From: Schumannella sp. 10F1B-5-1
Lineage (GTDB): Bacteria; Actinomycetota; Actinomycetes; Actinomycetales; Microbacteriaceae
NCBI RefSeq assembly: GCF_006517535.1
Contig: NZ_VHQH01000001.1
Span: 248,001-312,000, forward strand
Direction of reading: 5' to 3'
Length of the DNA stretch: 64,000 nt
Under the pieces are notes generated by a model. That model did not search any database. It was not told the origin of the DNA and was given only the letters and a program-made list of their open reading frames with translations. Both the position numbers and the translations under genes were made by a program. Shown in pieces: positions 1-9,943 of the stretch (position 1 is the first letter of the stretch; each line of letters starts with the position of its first letter).

Positions 1-775
<775 letters not shown>

Positions 776-793
776 GCGGTCGACACTATCGCC

Positions 794-817
794 AATATCT
801 GACAGGCGTCAGGTATT
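794..817. promoter_or_regulatory. TetR-type operator in divergent promoter region
   Basis: A 24-bp inverted repeat with arms AATA-n-CTGAC and GTCAG-n-TATT around a 4-bp centre. All nine paired positions are complementary, with one unpaired position in each arm. It lies between the GH1 gene (ATG at 775, -10 at 783-788) and the TetR gene (ATG at 858), so one bound dimer pair could control both promoters. The size and symmetry suit a TetR family site. The link to the neighbouring regulator is inferred from position. Confidence 0.7.
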
Positions 818-857
818 CAGGATGACCACAGGGTGAGGGATGCGCCATCATAGGGCC

Positions 858-1517
858 ATGAGCGAGGGCGAGCAGGGCGGCGCGGGCACCGGGCCCGACG
901 CCGCGGCGACCCCGGCATCCGACGCCCACGCCCCGCGCGGACCCCGCGGCCCGTACCGCAAGACCGAGGAGCGCCGTCGGCAGATCCTCGATCAGGCCGT
1001 CGTCGTGTTCGCCCGCCGCGGCTATCACTCCGGCTCGCTGCGCGAGATCGCGCGCGGGGTCGGGATGACGGTGCCCGGCATCCTGCACCACTTCGGCGAC
1101 AAGGAGTCGCTGTTCCAGGCGGTGCTCGCCGAGCGCGACCAGCGCGTGCGCCAGGCCGCCGGCGACGTGAGCGAGCAGAACCTGATCGAGCAGTTCCGCG
1201 CCGTCATGCGCGCGGTCGCCGACGAGCCCGGGCTCTCGTCGCTCTACACGATCGTCTCGGCCGAGGCGACCGACCACGAGCATCCCGCCCACGGCGACTT
1301 CCGCGAGCGCTACGCCGAGAACGCGCGCGGCGTCATCCCCGCGCTGATCGCCGGGCAGCAGGACGGCACCGTGCGCGCCGACCTCGACGTCATGCAGGCG
1401 GCCCGCGTCATCCCCGCGGTCATGGACGGGCTGCAGCAGCAGTGGCTGCTGGATGCGACCTTCGACCTCGAGACGGCGTTCGACGACTTCCTGCGCGGGT
1501 ACCTGCTGCCGCGCTGA
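858..1517 (+). CDS. TetR/AcrR family transcriptional regulator
   Basis: Predicted DNA-binding repressor of 219 residues. A disordered Pro/Ala/Asp-rich tail (1-35) precedes the TetR helix-turn-helix at about residues 40-90 (ILDQAVVVFARRGYHSGS, then LREIARGVGM and the typical GILHHFGDKESLF recognition region). The rest is an all-helical ligand/dimerisation domain. The start at 858 is preferred over an in-frame ATG at 840 because CATCAT at 846-851 lies exactly 6 nt before it, the spacing seen at other leaderless genes here. It is divergent from the GH1 beta-glucosidase with a perfect TetR-like operator between them, so it probably represses that gene and itself. The inducer is unknown. Confidence 0.9.
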   Translation: MSEGEQGGAGTGPDAAATPASDAHAPRGPRGPYRKTEERRRQILDQAVVVFARRGYHSGSLREIARGVGMTVPGILHHFGDKESLFQAVLAERDQRVRQAAGDVSEQNLIEQFRAVMRAVADEPGLSSLYTIVSAEATDHEHPAHGDFRERYAENARGVIPALIAGQQDGTVRADLDVMQAARVIPAVMDGLQQQWLLDATFDLETAFDDFLRGYLLPR

Positions 1518-1551
1518 TCCTGCGCGTCCTTCCCTGCGCTCGCCGACCGGA

Positions 1552-2895
1552 TCAGCGCAGCCGCGCGAGCTCCTCGGCGATCGCCCGCACGCCGACCTCG
1601 ACCTCGGCGAACGACGTCGTCAGCGGCGAGAGCCCGAGCCGGATGCCGTCGGGTCGCCGGAAGTCGGGGATCACCCCGCGCTCCCACAGGCGCGGCATGA
1701 TCGCCTCGAACGCCGGGTGGTCGAGCGTGACGTGGGCGCCGCGGCGGGCGGGATCGCGGGGGCTCGCGAGCCGCGCATCCGGGATCAGCTCGTCGGCGAG
1801 CGCGATCGCATGCTCGGTCAGCGCGACGCCCTTGGCCCGGATCGCGGGGATGCCGGCCTCGGCGATGAGCTCGAGCGAGGCCTCGAGCGCGACGGTCGCG
1901 AGGATGGGCGGGGTTCCGCTGAGCACGCGCCGCACCCCGTCGGCGGGCGCGTAGCCCTGCCCCATCTCGAAGGGACGCGCCGAGCCGAGCCAGCCCTGGA
2001 TCGGCTGCGCGAAGGCGGGCAGGAGCCGCGCGGCGACGTAGGCGAAGGCGGGCGCGCCCGGGCCGCCGCCGAGGTACTTGTAGCCGCAGCCGACCGCGAG
2101 GTCGACCTCGTTCGCGTCGAGCTCGATCGGCACGGCGCCCGCGCTGTGGCAGAGGTCCCAGAGCACGAGCGCGCCCGCATCGTGCACGAGCCGGGTGATC
2201 GCCGGCAGGTCGGCGAGCGCGCCGCTGCGGTAGGCGATGTGCGAGAGCACGACGAGGGCCGTGCGCTCGGAGAGCACGGCGGCGACCGACTCGGGCGTCA
2301 CGTCGGGGGCGTCGGGGCCCGCATCCGCGTCGACCGCGCCGCCAGCGCGCTCCGCGTCGGTCGCGTCGCCGATCCAGCGGATGCGCATCCCCCGCTCGGC
2401 CGCGATCCCCTCGACCACGTAGCGATCGGTCGGGAAGTCGCCGCGCCAGACGACGACCTCGTCGCGCGGGGTCGCGCCGTCGGCTCCCCCGACCGCGCCG
2501 CCGACCGCGCCGCCAGCTCGCGCCAGCTCGATCCCGCCGCGGATCAGCTTGTAGAGCAGCACGGTCGTCGAGTCGCCGACCACGACCTGCCCGGGTGCGG
2601 CGCCGAGCACGACCTCGCCGAGCCGGTCGCCGAGCGCGAGCGGGCGGTCGAGCCAGCCCTCGTCCCACGAGCGGATGAGGCGCTCGCCCCACTGCCGCTC
2701 GATCGCGTCGCGCATCCGCGCGGGCACGTCGGCGGCCGGGCGCCCGAGCGAGTTGCCGTCGAGGTAGGCGACCACGCCCGGGGCGGGCAGGAAGCGCGCG
2801 CGGAAGCCGGCGAGCGGATCGGCGGCGTCGAGCGCGGCCGAATCGATCCGGTTCGAGCTCGCGCGGCCGGGATGCGACGGGGATGCTGCGCTCAT
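1552..2895 (-). CDS. kynU: Kynureninase
   Basis: PLP-dependent hydrolase (447 residues) cleaving L-kynurenine to anthranilate plus alanine in oxidative tryptophan catabolism. Visible family features are YLDGNSLGRP near residues 44-53, the GWLDRP segment, and the PLP-binding lysine K273 in CGYKYLGGGPG. Length and order of motifs match bacterial kynureninases. The ATG at 2895 has TAGCGT at 2902-2907, 6 nt upstream, indicating a leaderless message. A short VGGA repeat near residue 135, encoded by a 12-bp tandem repeat at about 2487-2515, lies in a loop and looks like a simple-sequence expansion. No other kyn gene is adjacent, so the partner dioxygenase and formamidase must be elsewhere if the pathway is complete. 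Confidence 0.95.
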   Translation of the reverse strand: MSAASPSHPGRASSNRIDSAALDAADPLAGFRARFLPAPGVVAYLDGNSLGRPAADVPARMRDAIERQWGERLIRSWDEGWLDRPLALGDRLGEVVLGAAPGQVVVGDSTTVLLYKLIRGGIELARAGGAVGGAVGGADGATPRDEVVVWRGDFPTDRYVVEGIAAERGMRIRWIGDATDAERAGGAVDADAGPDAPDVTPESVAAVLSERTALVVLSHIAYRSGALADLPAITRLVHDAGALVLWDLCHSAGAVPIELDANEVDLAVGCGYKYLGGGPGAPAFAYVAARLLPAFAQPIQGWLGSARPFEMGQGYAPADGVRRVLSGTPPILATVALEASLELIAEAGIPAIRAKGVALTEHAIALADELIPDARLASPRDPARRGAHVTLDHPAFEAIMPRLWERGVIPDFRRPDGIRLGLSPLTTSFAEVEVGVRAIAEELARLR

Positions 2896-2974
2896 GCCCC
2901 GACGCTAGCCGCCGCCTCGGCTCCTGGCGTGCGCGCACGAGACGTGACCTCTCGTCACACATTCGCGCCTGGAG

Positions 2975-2993
2975 TTAGGTTTGGCTAACCTCA
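2975..2993 (+). promoter_or_regulatory. Iron box (DtxR/IdeR-type operator)
   Basis: TTAGGTTTGGCTAACCTCA matches the actinobacterial iron-box consensus TTAGGTTAGGCTAACCTAA at 17 of 19 positions. It ends only 6 nt before the GTG of the siderophore ABC operon, so Fe2+-loaded regulator would block the start region itself. This is strong support for iron-repressed expression of the downstream operon. The regulator gene is not in the window. Confidence 0.9.
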
Positions 2994-2999
2994 TACCCC

Positions 3000-3929
<930 letters not shown>

Positions 3930-4056
3930 TCGCCGCTGCCGCCAGCTCGCCGCGGCCCGCCGCCGCAGCTCCCCGCCGCATCGACCGCGTCGCACCCGCG
4001 ACTCCCTCAGCTCCGCACCATCCCCACCCCGATCCCCCTTCGAGAGGACCTGCACC

Positions 4057-5040
4057 ATGCCCCGATTCCGCCGACTCCTCCCCGCGATCGGAGCGGCCGC
4101 GGCCGTTGCCGTCGCGCTCGCCGGCTGCGGCACGACCGAGAGCACCGGCTCGGCGAGCGGCTCCGGCTCGCTCACCGTCACCGACTCGCGCGGCGAGAAG
4201 GTGAAGCTCGACGGCCCCGCCACGCGCGTGATCGGCACCGAGTGGAACGTCGTCGAGATGATGGTCTCGCTCGGCGTGCAGCCGGTCGGCGTGGCCGACA
4301 TCGACGGCTACGACACCTGGGTGAAGAGCGCCGAGCTCACCGGCGACCCGACCGACATCGGCACCCGCGGCGAGCCGAGCATGGACTCGATCGCCGCCGC
4401 CGATCCCGACGTCGTGATCGCGACCGACGACCTGTCGGCCTCGGCGATCAAGCAGATCGAGAAGCTCGTGCCCGTCGTCGTCGTGAAGTCTGCCGACGCG
4501 TCGAGCCCCGAGACGCAGATCCGGAACATGAAGGATGCGGTGAACCTGATCGCCGAGACCACCGGCACCGAAGACGCGGCGACCACGCTGCTGTCGGCCT
4601 TCGACGACAAGGTCGCCGAGGGCAAGGCCGCGGTCGAGGCCGCGGGCCTCGCCGGCACGCCGCTCGCCTTCGCCGACGGCTGGACGACCGACGGCCAGAC
4701 CAGCGTGCGTCCCTTCCTCGGCGGCTCGCTGCTCGGCTCGCTCAACGAGGCGGTCGGCTTCACGACCCCGTGGACCGTCGAGGGCGACGAGGCCTACGGC
4801 CTCGGCTCGACCGACGTCGAGGGCCTGACCTCGCTGCCGGCCGACACGAAGTTCGTCTACATCACGGGCGAGGGCCAGGATGCTTTCGGCGCCGACCTGA
4901 AGGGCAACGCCGTCTGGGAGTCGCTCGGCTTCGTGCAGGCCGGCGAGGTGCACCGTCTGGCCGACGGCATCTGGATGTTCGGCGGCCCGGCTTCGGCCGA
5001 GGCCTACATCGACGCCCTCGTGAAGGCCGTCGGCGCGTGA
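4057..5040 (+). CDS. Ferric-siderophore ABC transporter substrate-binding lipoprotein
   Basis: Extracellular lipid-anchored receptor (327 residues) delivering ferric siderophore to the permease. A type II signal peptide ends in the lipobox LAGC with the acylated cysteine at C24, followed by a Ser/Gly linker and a FepB/FecB-type periplasmic-binding fold (for example TRVIGTEWNVVEMMVSLGVQ and ADPDVVIATDDL). The purine-rich GAGAGG ribosome site at about 4041-4047 supports the ATG at 4057. The 127-bp gap from the ATPase gene shows no terminator. Its stop overlaps the GTG of the permease gene by 4 bp, so the two are translationally coupled. Regulation by iron follows from the box at the head of the operon. 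Confidence 0.93.
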   Translation: MPRFRRLLPAIGAAAAVAVALAGCGTTESTGSASGSGSLTVTDSRGEKVKLDGPATRVIGTEWNVVEMMVSLGVQPVGVADIDGYDTWVKSAELTGDPTDIGTRGEPSMDSIAAADPDVVIATDDLSASAIKQIEKLVPVVVVKSADASSPETQIRNMKDAVNLIAETTGTEDAATTLLSAFDDKVAEGKAAVEAAGLAGTPLAFADGWTTDGQTSVRPFLGGSLLGSLNEAVGFTTPWTVEGDEAYGLGSTDVEGLTSLPADTKFVYITGEGQDAFGADLKGNAVWESLGFVQAGEVHRLADGIWMFGGPASAEAYIDALVKAVGA

Positions 5041-7163
5041 CCCTCGCGAGCACGACGAGCGCCGCGGCCCCGGGGGCGACCCCGGGAGCCGGGCCGTCGC
5101 CCGATCTCGCGCCGACAGGCGGGAGCCGCCGGCTCCCCCTGTTCTTCGCGCTGGGTCTCGTGCTGCTCGTCGTGCTCGCCCTCGCCGACCTGACGCAGGG
5201 CACCGCCTCGGTCGGCCCGGCCGAGCTGTGGGCCGTCATCACCGGCGAGACCCGCGGCGCCGGCTCGGGCGGCGTGGATGCGGCGGCCGTGCTGCTCGCG
5301 TCCCGCCTGCCCCGGCTGGTCGCCGCCCTGATCGTCGGCGTCGCGCTCGGCCTGGCCGGCTGCGCGCTGCAGTCGATCTCACGCAACCCGCTCGCTGCGC
5401 CCGACACCCTGGCCGTGAACGCGGGCGCGCAGCTCGCGGTGACGGTCACCGCCGTCTCGGGCATCGCGCTGCCGGTGCTGCCCTCGGGCGCGCTCGCCTT
5501 CGCCGGCGGGCTCATCGCCGCCGTGGTGGTGCTGGGACTCGCGGGCGGCGGCTCGCCGCTGCGGCTCGTGCTGGCCGGCTCGGCCGTGGGCCTCGGCCTG
5601 AGCGCCGCATCCACGGCCCTCATGCTGCTGTTCTCGGTCGAGTCGCGCGGGCTGTTCGCGTGGACGCACGGGCACCTCACCCAGACCCGCATCGACGGCC
5701 TGGCCCAGATGGCGCCGGTGCTGATCGTGGTGGCGATCGCGCTGCTGGCGATGTCGCGCAAGCTCGACCTGCTCGGCCTCGGCGACGACGGCGCGGCGAC
5801 GGTCGGGGCCGATCCGCGTCGCATCCGGGTCACGGGCGTCGTGCTGGCCGTCGCGCTGAGCGCGATCGCCGTCGCGGTCGCGGGCCCGGTCGGCTTCGTC
5901 GGACTCGCGGCACCCGCCATCGCGCGCATGTCGGCCCGGCGCATCCCAGGCCTCGCCCGGCACCGCGCGCTGCTGCCCGCTTCGGCGCTGCTCGGCATGA
6001 TCGTCGTCGTCGGCGCCGACGTCGTGGTGCGGCTCGTGCTCGGCGCGCAAGCCGGCATCGAGGTTCCGACCGGCGTCGTCACGACGATCTTCGGCGCGAT
6101 CTTCGTGGTCGCCCTCGCGCTGCGGCTGCGCGGCACCGGACTCGTCGCGGCCGGGGATGCGCTGGCCCGCCGCCGATCGGTCGGCGTGCGCGTCGCCGTG
6201 GTCGTCACCCTGCTCGCGTTGCTCGTCGCCGCCGTGATCGCGGGCAGCCTGCTCGGCGACGCGAAGCTGCTGCTCGGCGACGTGACCAACTGGATCCTCG
6301 GGCAGGCCGGGCCGCGCGTGCAGTTCGTGCTCGACACCCGCATGCCGCGCGTCGGGGCCGCCCTGCTGGCGGGTGCCGCGCTCGCGCTGGCCGGCGCCAT
6401 CATCCAGGCGGTCACCCGCAACGCCCTCGCCGAGCCCTCGCTGCTCGGCGTCTCCGGCGGCGGCGGCCTGGCTGCGGTGCTCGTCATCACCGCCGTGCCG
6501 CTGGCCGACCCGTGGCTCATCACGCTCGCCGCCGCGGCCGGGTCGATCGCGGTCGCCACGCTCGTGTTCCTGCTCGCCCTGCGCGGCGGGCTGCGGCAGG
6601 ACCGCCTGGTGATGATCGGCATCGGCGTCTCGTCAGCGGTGCTGGCGCTCATCCAGGTCGTGCTCGTGCTGACCGACCCCTACAATCAGGTCAAGGCGCT
6701 CACCTGGCTGTCGGGCTCCACCTACGCCCGCGAGGCGGTGTCGCTGCTGCCGCTCGCTCTGCTGCTGCTCGTCGCGATCCCCGTGCTCGCCGCGCAGCGT
6801 CGCGAGCTCGACCTCGTCGCGCTCGACGACGACGCGCCGCGCACGCTCGGCCTGCGCCTGGGCGGAACCCGCCTGCTGCTGCTCGGCGTCGCCGTGCTGC
6901 TGACCGCGGGCGCCGTCGCCTCGATCGGCGTGATCGGCTTCGTGGGACTCATCGCGCCGCACGCCGCCCGCGCGCTCGTCGGCTCGCGGCACTCGCGCAT
7001 GCTGCCCGTCGCCGCGCTGCTCGGCGCGCTCATCGTGCTCGTCGCCGACACGATCGGCCGCACCGTCATCGCCCCCGAGCAGCTGCCCGCCGGCATCATG
7101 ACCGCCGTCGTGGGCACGCCGTACTTCCTCTACCTGCTCGTCGCGACGCGGAAGGCGCGCTGA
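5037..7163 (+). CDS. Fused FecCD-type siderophore permease (FhuB-like)
   Basis: Membrane permease of 708 residues in which two complete FecCD domains are joined in one chain, as in E. coli FhuB. Each half carries the family pattern: a first-half RLPRLVAALIVGVALGLAGC with SRNPLAAPDTLAVNAGA, and a second-half MPRVGAALLAGAALALAG with TRNALAEPSLLGVSGG. Each half also has a GFVGL ATPase-coupling segment (GPVGFVGLAAP and GVIGFVGLIAPH). About 18-20 hydrophobic helices are expected. The GTG start overlaps the lipoprotein stop (GTGA), giving a complete ATPase, receptor and permease importer from three genes. Most actinobacterial systems use two separate permease genes, so the fusion is worth noting. 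Iron regulation is inferred from the operon. Confidence 0.93.
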   Translation: MTLASTTSAAAPGATPGAGPSPDLAPTGGSRRLPLFFALGLVLLVVLALADLTQGTASVGPAELWAVITGETRGAGSGGVDAAAVLLASRLPRLVAALIVGVALGLAGCALQSISRNPLAAPDTLAVNAGAQLAVTVTAVSGIALPVLPSGALAFAGGLIAAVVVLGLAGGGSPLRLVLAGSAVGLGLSAASTALMLLFSVESRGLFAWTHGHLTQTRIDGLAQMAPVLIVVAIALLAMSRKLDLLGLGDDGAATVGADPRRIRVTGVVLAVALSAIAVAVAGPVGFVGLAAPAIARMSARRIPGLARHRALLPASALLGMIVVVGADVVVRLVLGAQAGIEVPTGVVTTIFGAIFVVALALRLRGTGLVAAGDALARRRSVGVRVAVVVTLLALLVAAVIAGSLLGDAKLLLGDVTNWILGQAGPRVQFVLDTRMPRVGAALLAGAALALAGAIIQAVTRNALAEPSLLGVSGGGGLAAVLVITAVPLADPWLITLAAAAGSIAVATLVFLLALRGGLRQDRLVMIGIGVSSAVLALIQVVLVLTDPYNQVKALTWLSGSTYAREAVSLLPLALLLLVAIPVLAAQRRELDLVALDDDAPRTLGLRLGGTRLLLLGVAVLLTAGAVASIGVIGFVGLIAPHAARALVGSRHSRMLPVAALLGALIVLVADTIGRTVIAPEQLPAGIMTAVVGTPYFLYLLVATRKAR

Positions 7164-7266
7164 GCGGCACCGAGTCGGGCGGCGTCGTCGGGTGCGGGCG
7201 GATGCGGGCGGGAGCGCCCGGGTGCGGCATCGGCTCGGCGACCCCGGCACTGCGTAGGGTGTGCGC

Positions 7267-7704
7267 GTGGACAACCTCGACTACGGGATCATCGACCTCC
7301 TGCGTCAGAACGCCCGCGCCGGCTACGGCGACATCGGGCAGAAGGTCGGGCTGTCCGCCTCGGCCGTGAAGCGCCGCGTCGATCGGCTGGTCACCGACGG
7401 GGTCATCCAGTCGTTCACGATCCAGGTCGACCCCGCCGTCGACGGGCTCGGCACCGAGGCCTACGTCGAGCTGTTCTGCAGGGGCACCGTCGCGCCGGCG
7501 GAGCTGCGCCGCATCCTCTCGGCTGTGCCCGAGATCGTGGATGCCGCCACCGTCAGCGGCGACGCGGACGCGATCGTGCGCATCCGCTCGCGCGACATCG
7601 CCTCGCTCGAAGACGCGCTCGAGAAGGTGCGCATCGCCCCGACCGTCGACCACACGCGCTCGGCCATCGTCATGTCGCGCCTGGTCCACCGCGAGGTGGA
7701 CTAG
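7267..7704 (+). CDS. Lrp/AsnC family transcriptional regulator
   Basis: DNA-binding protein of 145 residues with an N-terminal winged helix-turn-helix (about 1-50; DYGIIDLLRQNAR, then GQKVGLSASAVKRRVDRL) and a C-terminal RAM-like ligand/oligomerisation domain. Two GTG codons are possible (7261 and 7267). The second is chosen because TAGGGT at 7255-7260 lies exactly 6 nt before it, the leaderless spacing used repeatedly in this window, and because family members typically begin a few residues before the DxxD motif. The last 16 bp of the coding strand before the stop are repeated 27 bp downstream at 7714-7729. Effector and targets are unknown; such regulators usually respond to amino acids. Confidence 0.9.
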   Translation: MDNLDYGIIDLLRQNARAGYGDIGQKVGLSASAVKRRVDRLVTDGVIQSFTIQVDPAVDGLGTEAYVELFCRGTVAPAELRRILSAVPEIVDAATVSGDADAIVRIRSRDIASLEDALEKVRIAPTVDHTRSAIVMSRLVHREVD

Positions 7705-7773
7705 AAGGCACATCACCGCGAGGTGGACTCGGGATCTCGTCCCCCGGGGGCATTGGCGCCACTCGCAGAGCAG

Positions 7774-7840
7774 TGAGGGGTCGCAAAAGCCCCTTCGGGA
7801 GCCGATTTTCGACGCACGAAGGGGCCTTTGCGACCCCTCA
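7774..7840. repeat. Near-perfect 24-bp palindrome between convergent genes
   Basis: Arms at 7774-7797 and 7817-7840 pair at 23 of 24 positions around a 19-nt loop. The element lies in the gap between the Lrp gene (plus) and the azoreductase-like gene (minus), so it could end transcription in both directions. There is no long U tract, and its arm sequence differs from the CTCAG-core palindromes found elsewhere in the window. Confidence 0.85.
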
Positions 7841-7900
7841 CCCATCCCACCGACCGCACGGTCAGGACGGGCGAGAGGGGCGGGAGCCGGGATGCGCGGC

Positions 7901-8560
7901 TCAGGCGGCGGCGCGCTGCCCGGTGCGTGACGCGAGGAAGCGGCCATGCTCGGCGGCCTTCACCTCAGCGCGGTCGGCCAGGTCCTTGGCCAGGTCGGTG
8001 AACTGGTCGAGCGCCGGGTTGACGCCGACGAGGGTGAACTCGCGCTGCACGACCTGCAGGTCGAGGCCCCAGACGTCGCCGAGCACGCGCTCGATCCAGC
8101 CGGTCGAGTGATCCCAGCCCTCGCGCGGCGTGCCGGGGCTGTAGTTGCCGCCGAGCACGGTCGCGACGACCGCGGGCTTGCCCTTCAGGTGCTCGGTGCC
8201 GGGTCCCATGCGCGGGTCGGCGATGACCAGGTCGACCCAGGTCTTGAAGTGCTGCGAGGGGCCGAAGTTGTAGAGCGGCACGGCGAACAGCAGGGCGTCG
8301 GCGGCCTCGAGCTCGTCGACCAGCGTGGCGGCGAGGGCCTGCGCATCCACCTGCTGCGGGGTGCGCTGCTCGGGCGCGACCCAGCCGGCGGTGACGGCGT
8401 CGCCCCAGGCGGTGGCGGGGATCGGGTCGATGCCGATGTGGCGGGTGGTGACCGCCGCGTCCGGGTGCTCGCGGCGCCACTCCGCCTCGACGATGTCGCC
8501 GAGCGCGCGGCTCGCCGAGCCCTCGGTGCGGATGCTGGCGTCCAGCCGGAACAGGGACAT
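7901..8560 (-). CDS. FMN-dependent NAD(P)H azoreductase/quinone reductase family
   Basis: Flavodoxin-fold oxidoreductase (219 residues) of the AzoR family, which uses NADH to reduce quinones and azo compounds by two electrons. Visible features are the N-terminal FMN-phosphate region SIRTEGSASRAL (9-20), the conserved PLYNFGPSQHFKTWVD segment at 95-110 and the GGNYSPGTP loop. Family members are dimeric and cytosolic. A GAGGAG ribosome site supports the ATG at 8560. The gene is divergent from an HxlR-type regulator with an N-terminal cysteine, an arrangement resembling YodB/AzoR1 of Bacillus. Induction by quinones or diamide-type stress is therefore a plausible inference. Confidence 0.85.
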   Translation of the reverse strand: MSLFRLDASIRTEGSASRALGDIVEAEWRREHPDAAVTTRHIGIDPIPATAWGDAVTAGWVAPEQRTPQQVDAQALAATLVDELEAADALLFAVPLYNFGPSQHFKTWVDLVIADPRMGPGTEHLKGKPAVVATVLGGNYSPGTPREGWDHSTGWIERVLGDVWGLDLQVVQREFTLVGVNPALDQFTDLAKDLADRAEVKAAEHGRFLASRTGQRAAA

Positions 8561-8683
8561 GGGATCTCCTCGATCTCTGGGTGGGACGGATCGAACGGCG
8601 CCCAGCGCGGCTCGCTTCGTTTCGCGTTGTCGCTTCGGAAAAACTAGCGACTCGCGGAACCATAGCGCGGGTACACTTCAGGT

Positions 8684-9040
8684 GTGGAAGCCCCAGCTCA
8701 GCCGCAGGCCGGTGAGGAGGAGGACGTGCGTCGCTGCGACGCCGCCCTCGTCACCGCCTTCGGCGTGCTCGGCAAGCGCTGGAACGGCATGATCCTGGCC
8801 GTGATCGGCCAGCGCTCCCTCGGCTTCGCCGAGCTGCGCCGCGGCATCGGCGCGATCAGCGACTCGATGCTCAGCGAGCGCCTCGGCGACCTGACCGCGC
8901 TCGGCCTCGTCGCCCGGGATGTCGACCCCGGCCCGCCGGTCGCCGTCACCTACCGCCTGACCCCGGCCGGCTGCAGCGTCATCCCGGTGCTCGATCAGCT
9001 CGGCGACTGGGCCCGCGACCACCTCGACGTGCAGCACTGA
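8684..9040 (+). CDS. HxlR family regulator, probably redox sensing
   Basis: Small winged-helix regulator (118 residues). The HxlR core runs from CDAALVTAFGVLGKRWNGMIL through LRRGIGAISDSMLSERLGDL to the wing TYRLTPAG. The single N-terminal cysteine C18, directly before the first helix, matches the position of the thiol sensor in YodB/HypR/CatR proteins. TACACT at 8672-8677 with a 6-nt gap to the GTG at 8684 indicates a leaderless mRNA. It is transcribed away from an AzoR-like quinone reductase, its likely target. Repression of that gene until C18 is oxidised or alkylated is inferred from family behaviour, not shown. Confidence 0.88.
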   Translation: MEAPAQPQAGEEEDVRRCDAALVTAFGVLGKRWNGMILAVIGQRSLGFAELRRGIGAISDSMLSERLGDLTALGLVARDVDPGPPVAVTYRLTPAGCSVIPVLDQLGDWARDHLDVQH

Positions 9041-9162
9041 CGACGGCGCCGGCCACCTGAGGCCGAGCCGCGCGGGCCGACCGGACGCATCCGGAACCAC
9101 CCGCCTGCCCGCTTGCGCCCGCCTGCGCCCGATCGCGAGGGGCACAGATCGCGGACAGACCG

Positions 9163-9191
9163 CTGAGTCCTCCCCAGGGCTGGGGATTCAG
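9163..9191 (+). terminator. Hairpin downstream of hxlR-like gene
   Basis: A compact imperfect inverted repeat beginning CTGAGTCC and ending GGATTCAG, with an inner CCCCAGGGCTGGGG stem. It lies 120 bp after the HxlR stop and 60 bp before the next gene. It may terminate the upstream transcript; no U tract follows. The rest of the 210-bp gap shows nothing recognisable. Confidence 0.35.
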
Positions 9192-9250
9192 ATCGTCGGA
9201 CGATCCGGGTGAGGGTTATCCCGGAGGGGCCGAACGAGGGGACTCGACCG

Positions 9251-9904
9251 ATGGACGCTTCCAGCCCGAGCGCACGTCGTGACCAGCACGACACCCGCAC
9301 CGCGGCGATCCGGGGGGATCACGCGGAGCACCGCACCACCAGCACCATGAACGACAGCACCAGCACCAGCACCGCCGGCGGCGAGCCCGCCGACGCGCGC
9401 ACCGACACCAGCGTGTTCGACGGCGCGCTCACCGAGGCCGATCTCGCGTTCCTCGCGGGCGCCGAGATCGGCGCTGCCGTCGCAGGCACGCGCCGCGCAT
9501 CCACGACCGCGACGCTCGACGACGCCCTGCGCGACGAGACGCTGCACGACGCCGGCACCTCCGCCGTCGACGTCGTCGCGCTCGACTTCGTGCCGCCCGC
9601 GCCGCCGCTGCGCTACGGCCACCTGGTCTGGTCGATCCTGGTGGCGTCGCTGCTGTGGTGCCTCAACTACATCCACGCGTTCTCGGTGGGATGCACGCCC
9701 GACGTGCTGGGCTGCGCCTCGGCCCCGTCGAACGGCCTGCTCGACAACCCGACGATCGCCACGGTCGTCGCCTGCGCGATCGGCGCCGGCGTGATCGGGC
9801 TCGCCCCGTGGACGCCGCGCCGCGGTCTGCGGGCCGGCGTCGCGGTGTTCCTCGGCATCCTCATGCTCGTCGGGGCGTTCGGCGCCCTCTCGATCGTCTC
9901 GTAG
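9251..9904 (+). CDS. Membrane protein of unknown function
   Basis: Protein of 217 residues that I do not recognise. The first 110 or so residues are hydrophilic, low in complexity (Ser/Thr/Asp-rich) and probably disordered, with a more structured stretch SVFDGALTEADLAFLAGAEIG. The C-terminal half has three predicted membrane helices (about LVWSILVASLLWCLNYI, TIATVVACAIGAGVIGL and GVAVFLGILMLVGAFGALS), with a pair of cysteines in the extracellular-type loop GCTPDVLGC. The ATG at 9251 is chosen because a GAGGGGA purine tract precedes it; an upstream ATG at 9209 lacks such support. It is flanked by unrelated genes, so context gives no function. Confidence 0.7.
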   Translation: MDASSPSARRDQHDTRTAAIRGDHAEHRTTSTMNDSTSTSTAGGEPADARTDTSVFDGALTEADLAFLAGAEIGAAVAGTRRASTTATLDDALRDETLHDAGTSAVDVVALDFVPPAPPLRYGHLVWSILVASLLWCLNYIHAFSVGCTPDVLGCASAPSNGLLDNPTIATVVACAIGAGVIGLAPWTPRRGLRAGVAVFLGILMLVGAFGALSIVS

Positions 9905-9943
9905 GCGTCGCGCCCGCCCCGCCGACCGCTCCGGCCGACCCGG

